Shown: positions 57,843 through 64,000 of the stretch, in pieces
Layout of the letters: each line of letters starts with the position of its first letter
Numbering within the stretch: position 1 is the stretch's first letter
Source: Moraxella sp. ZY210820
GTDB lineage: Bacteria; Pseudomonadota; Gammaproteobacteria; Pseudomonadales; Moraxellaceae
Assembly (NCBI RefSeq): GCF_030674635.1
Contig: NZ_CP089978.1
Span: 434,001-498,000 of the forward strand
Length of the DNA stretch: 64,000 bases
Direction of reading: 5' to 3'
Translations under genes and position numbers: made by a program
Notes under the pieces: model-generated
What the model was told of the DNA's origin: nothing
Database searches by the model: none
The model's input: the letters and a program-made list of their open reading frames with translations, nothing else

Positions 57843-58502
57843 TTATAAATCAGGGCGAATTTGTTTAAGAATTTTTGGTGTAACTTCACCTTGTATAGTG
57901 CAAGTTAATGAAACAGGGTTATCATTCCCATCGATATACATGGTAAGTTCTAGGCTATAAGGTGCAGGGAATTTACCCCAACCTAAATCTTTGGTATGCC
58001 ATTTTTGTGATTTACGTACATCATATATGACTTGATGGGTCATATAGCGTAAATGATGATGACGATGTAAATTTAATGAGCTGAGTTTACGTGTTAGACG
58101 TTTTTCATTTGGTTCATTGGTAGTAAAGCCCCAAAAATGATAGTCTTGACGTTGTAAAGCATCAATAGGGGTTTGCTCTAAATCTTCTTCGCTAAATTCC
58201 ATATCATCAAGTTCAGATTGATATTGAAAATAACCAGTCAATTCAATATTATTGATAACTAAAGGTTTATTAAAATTTACCCAGCCCTGTTCATTTGTTG
58301 CAAAATAGGCAATGTTATCTTTTTCAATAATGGGGGCATATTGACTTAATTCAGCTTTATGCTTCTTAATAAGTTTAAACATTGAACCATTACACTGTGT
58401 GAAGGTTTGCATAAAATCACGTTCAAGTGCAGGCGATACATCAGCGATTGCCATAGGACTCATACTGAGTGCGAGTAATGGTAGGATATAGTTTAATTTC
58501 AT
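57843..58502 (-). CDS. Secreted protein of unknown function
   Basis: A 219-residue exported protein with a signal peptide ending AIA (about residue 20). The mature part has two cysteines (FTQCNGS and LTCTIQGE) and an unusual His cluster (LHRHHHLRY, about residues 146-154). No known domain was recognised. AGGA precedes the ATG at 58502. It is between two terminators, so monocistronic, and lies downstream of rne on the same strand. Confidence 0.7.
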   Translation of the reverse strand: MKLNYILPLLALSMSPMAIADVSPALERDFMQTFTQCNGSMFKLIKKHKAELSQYAPIIEKDNIAYFATNEQGWVNFNKPLVINNIELTGYFQYQSELDDMEFSEEDLEQTPIDALQRQDYHFWGFTTNEPNEKRLTRKLSSLNLHRHHHLRYMTHQVIYDVRKSQKWHTKDLGWGKFPAPYSLELTMYIDGNDNPVSLTCTIQGEVTPKILKQIRPDL

Positions 58503-58550
58503 AATTTAATTCCTATGATGATTTATTTTATTTATAATCGATTTACATAA

Positions 58551-58578
58551 AAAAATCTAGCATTTCTGCTAGATTTTT
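58551..58578. terminator. Terminator after rne
   Basis: A perfect 12-bp stem AAAAATCTAGCA and complement with loop TTTC, 13 bases beyond the rne stop. Confidence 0.9.
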
Positions 58579-58590
58579 ATGATTATACCA

Positions 58591-61500
58591 TTATTTTTTT
58601 GGTGGGCGTCCACGTGGACGGCGTATAGAACGTGGTACTTTCTCAGATGAAGTCTCATCACCAAATAGATTTGCATTCATCAACATTTGCCCTGTCAGTT
58701 GAGCAATTGCAGATTGAGCTTCTAAACTAAAACCGATTTGGGCACGTTGTTGTGCTTGTTGAAAAGTACGAACCTCTTGTTCTATAGGGGTTACTGCTGG
58801 TTCATCATTAGAAGTTAATGTTTCAGCTTCAGGATTTACATTAACTACATCATCAGCATTTACCACTTCTGTTTTAACTTCTATAGCTTCTTTAACTTCT
58901 ATAGCTTCAGTTGGTGTAACTTCAATTTGCTCTTCTGCAGGTTGTTGAGTTGATACAACTTGATTTTCAGCTTCAGCTTGAACATCATCAGATGAGGTTG
59001 TAACATTTGCAGTATTCGCTTGCATTTGTTGCTGACGTTGTTGATATTCTTGCTCTTTAGCTTGTTTTGCTAATTCACGGCGTACACGTGGGTCATTCGC
59101 TAAACGAGCAGTAGGGCGTACAGGTGGTGTGATATCTAACACAGGTGCAGGCTCTTCTGTATTTGTTACAGTCATGCTTGGTACTGCAACATCACGTGTA
59201 ACCGTTTTCTTTTCTGATGTATTATGAGCTTGAGTATGTTGTTGATTATATTGTTCAACAAATTTACCCAAAGCACGATTAAAAGTAGGAATTAAACCAA
59301 ATTGTTCAATTAATACTTGACAATCATCACCATAAACATGACGAATCAATTGTCCTACATTGTATTGAGCTAAAGTTGGAATTTGTGTTGCAGTCAATTT
59401 CACTTCTGCAATAGTTTGAACTTCAGCTTGTGCCTGTTTACGGCGTAAACGTGGGTCATTACTTGCACGTTGTACAGGAGCTTTTAGTGCAGTTTCATCT
59501 ACAGGTGCGATGACAGGCTCAACCGTAGCGACCGTTTCTGTAGTCATTGGCTCTGTGCTTGCTACTACTGTTTCTGTTGGTGTAGCGACCTTTTCATCAT
59601 TATGAATTACCGTAGTTTCAACTGGAGCAGATACTTTTAATTGCTCAGGAATTAGCGTGATGATTTCACTTTGTGCTTGGTCAATATTCACCACCAAAGC
59701 TGTATTCATGATTTGATGTTGTGGTACATCAATCATTTCTACACGAATAGTAGGATTTTCGGTTGTGCTACTTTCAACAACTGGTGTAGTTGTAGTTTGT
59801 GCTATGGCTTCAGTTTCAGCATGACGCTCACGACGTGGTTTGCGGGTATGAGTTGTTTCTGCTGGTGCTGTATCATTGATTTGTTCATTAGCTACTGGCG
59901 TTGCAATAGGAGTAAGATCGTCATCAGCAGTTAAAACACTTGCATCACGTTGGCGTACAGGACGTTGTGGACGTGTTTGATTTGGCTCACGACGTGGAAT
60001 CTCCTGTTCTTGACGTTTTTGCTGACGTTTTTCACGTTGTTCTTGGCGTTGCTCATGGCGAGAAATTTGGATAATTTCTTCATGAACTTGATGTTCTACT
60101 GCTTCTTTTTTGCGTGATTTTTTATTTTGGCGTGAACTTTTTTCCACTTTTTCGGTTTCTACGACAGGAGCTTTATGTGCATAAGCAGGTGTTTCACCCA
60201 TTGTTGGTGTTGTAATTGCTTGTGCTTGAGCAACGGGTTCGTGATGAATATGTCCAAATTGTCCACGGCTAATTGCACCATTATTAATCATCGCTTCAAT
60301 TGATGCTGCGGCATTACGAGCAGTACGGCTTTGGTCAATGGTTTTAGCTTGTTTTTGCACAAATAAATTTTCTAACCATGCACAAGGGCTTGTAGTTGTT
60401 TGTGGTGCATGATTGACTTGTGCTAGATGAGCTTCTGTTACAGATTTAGTTTGTTGAGGTGTCTGTTCAGCTTTTTTAGCTTGCTGAGTAATTACTTGTT
60501 GTAAGCCATTTTGCTCAGCTTCATTTAAATGCCATTCAGATAATTCATAACCTAATTCTTTTTCACTTGAACGTGTTGCTTCGGTACGTTCATAACTGCT
60601 TGGTGCATAGCCATCAGGATTAAATTGAATATTAAAATGTGGTGTTTCCAAATGTGGATGTGGTAAAACTGTTACACGCACATTCGATGTTTGCTCTAAA
60701 TACACAAGACTATGGCGTTTTTCATTAAGTAAAAATGCGGCAATCTCTACAGGTACTTCAACCTGTACTTCACCTTGACGATGTTGTAAAGCTAATTCTT
60801 CAATTTTACGCATAATCGATAATGATAATGAGCGTAAATCACGCACCATACCTGTACCATGACAACGTGGACAAACATAGCCAGTTGCTTCTTCTAATGA
60901 TGGACGTAAACGCTGACGGCTCATTTCCATCAAGCCAAAACGAGAAAGCTGTCCAAATTGGATTCTTGCACGGTCGCTTTGTGTTGCTTCACGCAATTTT
61001 GCTTCTACCATACGTTGATGACGTTCTTTACCCATATCGATAAAGTCAATCACAATTAAACCGCCCATATCACGAATACGCAATTGGCGTGCGATTTCTT
61101 CAGCAGCTTCTAAGTTGGTATTGAGAGCAGTTTCTTCAACATCACCACCACGTGTTGCTTTAGCTGAGTTAATATCGATAGAAACTAAGGCTTCGGTTTG
61201 GTCAATGACAATTGAACCACCAGATGGCAATTTAACTTCACGCTCATAAGCTGTTTGAATTTGATTTTCAACACCATAATAAGCAAATAAAGGCTCTTCT
61301 AGGGTATAAGTATGTAATTTATTTAATTGATGTGGCATAACCGTTTTGATGAAATGATAAGCTTCATCATAGGCTTGTTTGCTATCAATTAAAATTTCAG
61401 CGACATCATCACGCAAATAATCACGCAAAGCACGAGTTACAACCCCTGCTTCTTGATGGATTAGCATTGGAGATGGACCAGAGTTTGCCATTGCTTGAAT

Positions 61501-62076
61501 TTGTTGCCATAAGGCTAATAAATGCTGTAAATCCGCTTGTAATTCGTCTAAACTACGTCCAATACCTGCAGTACGCACAATGACACTCATACCTTGTGGT
61601 AGATTTAATGCTGCAAGATTTTGTTTTAATTCTTCACGTGTTGAACCAGAAATCTGACGGCTAATACCGCCACCTTTTGGATTATTCGGCATTAAAACCA
61701 GATAACGTCCTGCCAATGAAATAAAAGTTGATAACGCAGCCCCTTTATTGCCACGCTCTTCTTTTTCCACTTGTACTAAAACTTCAGTACCGACTGGAAT
61801 TAACTCATAAATACTTAAATGTTCATTGCGTGGGTCGCCATGAAAATAAGCACGGTCAATTTCTTTGATAGATAAGAAACCTTGTTTTTGTGCACCATAT
61901 TCGACAAAAACTGCTTCTAAAGATGGTTCTACACGAGTAATATGTCCCTTGTAGATATTAGATTTTTTCTGTTCACGTGTACGATTTTCTAAGTCAAAAT
62001 CATATAAGCGGCGACCAGTAACTAGGGCAACACGAACCTCTTCAGGGTGAGTTGCATTGATAAGCATACGTTTCAT
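58591..62076 (-). CDS. rne: Ribonuclease E
   Basis: Essential endoribonuclease for mRNA decay and rRNA/tRNA processing, 1161 residues. The S1 domain (about 38-118; [22 protein letters not shown]), the DNase-I-like catalytic region with [14 protein letters not shown] and [10 protein letters not shown], and the Zn-link CPRCHGTG (about residue 405) are all present. The long C-terminal half is disordered, with Arg-rich (about 680-720) and Gln/Thr-rich stretches, and ends RGRPPKK. I take ATG 62076; a TTG 36 bases upstream lies within a hairpin. Antisense to the divergent rluC start. Confidence 0.96.
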   Translation of the reverse strand: MKRMLINATHPEEVRVALVTGRRLYDFDLENRTREQKKSNIYKGHITRVEPSLEAVFVEYGAQKQGFLSIKEIDRAYFHGDPRNEHLSIYELIPVGTEVLVQVEKEERGNKGAALSTFISLAGRYLVLMPNNPKGGGISRQISGSTREELKQNLAALNLPQGMSVIVRTAGIGRSLDELQADLQHLLALWQQIQAMANSGPSPMLIHQEAGVVTRALRDYLRDDVAEILIDSKQAYDEAYHFIKTVMPHQLNKLHTYTLEEPLFAYYGVENQIQTAYEREVKLPSGGSIVIDQTEALVSIDINSAKATRGGDVEETALNTNLEAAEEIARQLRIRDMGGLIVIDFIDMGKERHQRMVEAKLREATQSDRARIQFGQLSRFGLMEMSRQRLRPSLEEATGYVCPRCHGTGMVRDLRSLSLSIMRKIEELALQHRQGEVQVEVPVEIAAFLLNEKRHSLVYLEQTSNVRVTVLPHPHLETPHFNIQFNPDGYAPSSYERTEATRSSEKELGYELSEWHLNEAEQNGLQQVITQQAKKAEQTPQQTKSVTEAHLAQVNHAPQTTTSPCAWLENLFVQKQAKTIDQSRTARNAAASIEAMINNGAISRGQFGHIHHEPVAQAQAITTPTMGETPAYAHKAPVVETEKVEKSSRQNKKSRKKEAVEHQVHEEIIQISRHEQRQEQREKRQQKRQEQEIPRREPNQTRPQRPVRQRDASVLTADDDLTPIATPVANEQINDTAPAETTHTRKPRRERHAETEAIAQTTTTPVVESSTTENPTIRVEMIDVPQHQIMNTALVVNIDQAQSEIITLIPEQLKVSAPVETTVIHNDEKVATPTETVVASTEPMTTETVATVEPVIAPVDETALKAPVQRASNDPRLRRKQAQAEVQTIAEVKLTATQIPTLAQYNVGQLIRHVYGDDCQVLIEQFGLIPTFNRALGKFVEQYNQQHTQAHNTSEKKTVTRDVAVPSMTVTNTEEPAPVLDITPPVRPTARLANDPRVRRELAKQAKEQEYQQRQQQMQANTANVTTSSDDVQAEAENQVVSTQQPAEEQIEVTPTEAIEVKEAIEVKTEVVNADDVVNVNPEAETLTSNDEPAVTPIEQEVRTFQQAQQRAQIGFSLEAQSAIAQLTGQMLMNANLFGDETSSEKVPRSIRRPRGRPPKK

Positions 62077-62078
62077 GG

Positions 62079-62102
62079 GTGTAATACCTGTTTTTATTAC
62101 AC
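62079..62102 (-). promoter_or_regulatory. Hairpin with the rne ribosome-binding site in its loop
   Basis: GTGTAATA and TATTACAC form a perfect 8-bp stem around loop AAAACAGG (minus strand). The 3' arm ends 2 bases before the rne ATG, and the only Shine-Dalgarno-like bases (ACAGG) are in the loop. This may limit translation or be cut by RNase E itself. Confidence 0.6.
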
Positions 62103-63097
62103 AAATAAACAATATGAATAATTCAATACATAAAAGAGAAGTGTAGTCTTAAGATATTAACCAGCATATAAATTGCTTTAATGATGACCGAATAGCTGAT
62201 ATGAGGCTAATCACAGGTATCATTTATGGTTGCAATTATTCCTATAGCTCAGTGAAACTTTCTGATTTCTGAAAAGCGTTAATGGAAAATGCAAGTTTAT
62301 ATTTATATCACTTACACCAACTATCTTACTTATATAAAGTGATAATCCCTCTGACATCAATTTATATTAATGAGTTTGTGTTATATCATTAATATTATGG
62401 TTAAGGCATATCAAATTTTGATAATTAAGATATGGGATAGATTAAAATTATTCCATTCATCTCATAAATTTTCACTGGATTGACGAGTTGTATTAACTTT
62501 TGGGATTTATTCATAATGAATTTTCCATTTGGTACTTATTTCAACATTGTTCTGATGATGTTGGATACGGAATGTTACATCGTATCGATACCAAAATAAG
62601 TCAATCTAAACCAAACTCGTTACCGAAAATATGTAGATGATTGCTTATTTGTTGCGTCAATTATTGGATTTAGTTTGTGTGTTGAACATTTTATTTATAA
62701 CATCATATTCCACATACAAAATGACTAAATCAGACATTTTCATCAGTATTGATTTTGTTAAAGCGAGTTCGCATATTAGGCTGAAACAAAAATCCCGAAT
62801 TTTTGCTCACAAAATCAATCCTAGATTTGATTTACCGATATAACTTTTAAAGTTATAATACGCCATCGGTTATGGCAAATTCTGTAAGAATGCGTCATTT
62901 AATTATCATCCATCATTTATTTAGGTATGATGTTTGAGATAAGACATATTCTATGTTGCAACTATAGCAAATCTTTTATCATCTGCCTATGGCTGAGTTG
63001 TTAAAATTATATCAATCATATCCATATTATCGAATTGTTTGATGTTTTTTTATACTATTACCTATATTTTGTTTAATTATTAGGCGTGAGTTGAGTT
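62103..63097. other. 1-kb intergenic region between rne and rluC
   Basis: A 995-base gap with no convincing ORF on either strand. It should hold the rne leader and both divergent promoters. TATCAAA/TTTGATA (about 62409-62423) is a small palindrome. No RNA family or mobile element was recognised. Confidence 0.6.
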
Positions 63098-64000
63098 ATG
63101 CGTACTTCTAAAAAATCATCATTTTCCACAAAAAATCCACAGCCTAAATCATTCATATCACGTCAGGCTTATGATAAAACATCAGTAAAATCAAGTGTCA
63201 ATTCAAGTCGTGTTGTAGCATCTAACAAATTATCCACAGTAAAGAAAAAATTATCCACAGATGAAGTAGAACAAGACTATCAAACAGTTTCATGGTTCGA
63301 TGTTACAGAATATCAAGATGGACAACGTGTTGATAATTTTTTAATCAATCGCTTAAAAGGTGTGCCAAAAAGTCGTATTTATCGTTTGATTCGTGAGGGA
63401 GAAGTACGTGTTAATAAAAAACGAGTGAAAGCGGATACACGTTTGATGGCAGGCGACCAAGTACGAGTTGCTCCAATTCGTTATCAACAAAAAAATCAGC
63501 AAGATGTACCAGTCAGCGATAAAATGGCGGACGGTTTGTTGCAACGCATTGTGTATGAAGATGATGGTTTAATCGTCATCAATAAGCCATCAGGGTTGGC
63601 GGTGCATGGCGGTAGTGGGGTGCATTTTGGTTTGATTGAAATTTTACGCACCGCATTGCAAAAACCATATTTGGAACTGATTCATCGTATTGACCGAGAT
63701 ACCTCTGGTTTGGTGATGATTGCCAAAAAACGCAGTATTTTAAAAAAATTACAAGATTTATTGCGTGAACATAAAATCCGTAAAGATTATATTGCCTTAG
63801 TGAAAGGCGAAGTTACGCTGAATCAGCAGTTGATTGATGCACCGTTGTTGCGTTATGAATTGGCGAATGGCGAACGCCGTGTCCGTATTAGTAAAGATGG
63901 CAAGCCAAGTCAAACTGATTGGAAAGTATTACAACGTTTTCAGGGAGCGACTTTGATACAAGCATCGCCTTTGACAGGGCGGACACATCAAATTCGGGTG
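63098..64000 (+). CDS. rluC: 23S rRNA pseudouridine synthase RluC (3' truncated by window edge)
   Basis: Makes pseudouridines 955, 2504 and 2580 of 23S rRNA. A long Ser/Lys-rich N-terminal extension (about residues 1-65) precedes the S4 RNA-binding domain (DGQRVDNFLINRLKGVPKSR to about 125) and the catalytic HRIDRDTSGLVMIAKK (Asp). 301 codons are visible, and the gene continues past base 64000. E. coli RluC lacks such an extension. It is divergent from rne, the conserved rne-rluC arrangement. Confidence 0.92.
   Translation, partial: MRTSKKSSFSTKNPQPKSFISRQAYDKTSVKSSVNSSRVVASNKLSTVKKKLSTDEVEQDYQTVSWFDVTEYQDGQRVDNFLINRLKGVPKSRIYRLIREGEVRVNKKRVKADTRLMAGDQVRVAPIRYQQKNQQDVPVSDKMADGLLQRIVYEDDGLIVINKPSGLAVHGGSGVHFGLIEILRTALQKPYLELIHRIDRDTSGLVMIAKKRSILKKLQDLLREHKIRKDYIALVKGEVTLNQQLIDAPLLRYELANGERRVRISKDGKPSQTDWKVLQRFQGATLIQASPLTGRTHQIRV
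63230..63259 (+). other. Two consensus DnaA boxes inside the rluC start
   Basis: TTATCCACA occurs at 63230-63238 and again at 63251-63259, same orientation, 21 bases apart start to start (two helical turns). A near match TTTTCCACA is at 63122. Each box encodes Leu-Ser-Thr in the RluC extension. Confidence 0.5.

Noticed and set aside
62637-62843. 68-codon plus-strand ORF in the rne-rluC gap
   Set aside because: No ribosome-binding site and no protein-like pattern; most likely noncoding.

Overview
This window looks like a chromosomal segment of an A+T-rich gammaproteobacterium of the family Moraxellaceae, closest in style to Acinetobacter. The evidence is the fused tyrA-aroA gene, the pilGHIJ-chpA twitching-motility cluster, the fadB-fadA order, the long (E. 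coli-type) ArgG, and RNase E divergent from rluC. The family call is inference from gene content; no database search was possible. Most of the window is ordinary core genome. No rRNA, CRISPR array, integrase or intact insertion sequence was seen.

Layout. 1-6.1 kb: end of mreD, maf, a GhrB-type dehydrogenase, argG (minus), zapA with a coiled-coil partner (minus), a YgfB-family gene and a DMT exporter. 6.2-10.4 kb (minus): fadB-fadA and a secreted DUF4124-like protein. 10.6-18.6 kb: the Chp chemosensory operon (pilG, pilH, pilI, a short pilJ, chpA, a second CheW-like gene) behind a strong extended -10 promoter. 18.6-22.1 kb: a lipoprotein, phoR-phoB (minus) and an orphan LuxR-type response regulator. 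22.3-30.1 kb: a 625-residue protein of unknown function, an unlisted 48-residue membrane protein, a PHP phosphoesterase, yciB, yciI, a membrane-anchored Q/T-rich protein, mnmC and trmB. 30.5-39.2 kb: an MltD-like transglycosylase with six LysM domains and a yejABEF peptide importer.

39.2-50.5 kb mixes core and accessory genes. An FRG-domain gene sits between yejF and trpS. A porin, pheA and hisC follow. An Rpn-family nuclease gene is translationally coupled to tyrA-aroA. Then comes a compact accessory locus at 48.6-50.5 kb: a secreted protein with a filamentous-phage coat-like segment and a variable Cys-containing tail, a HEAT-repeat protein, a start-less Cys-rich module and a 71-residue protein. 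I read this as a polymorphic-toxin/immunity locus with a displaced second cassette.

50.7-64 kb: glnA (minus), a 24-residue membrane peptide behind what looks like a PhoB box, purU, a TetR regulator, rpmB-rpmG, a GT8-like protein that has lost its DxD motif, a Bcr/CflA exporter, two tandem tRNA-Lys genes, a secreted hypothetical, rne, and the 5' part of rluC running off the window.

The best leads for something new are the toxin/immunity locus, the Pho-box micro-ORF, the PilJ without a sensor domain, the two-copy double-hairpin intergenic repeat, and the hairpin that places the rne ribosome-binding site in its loop.
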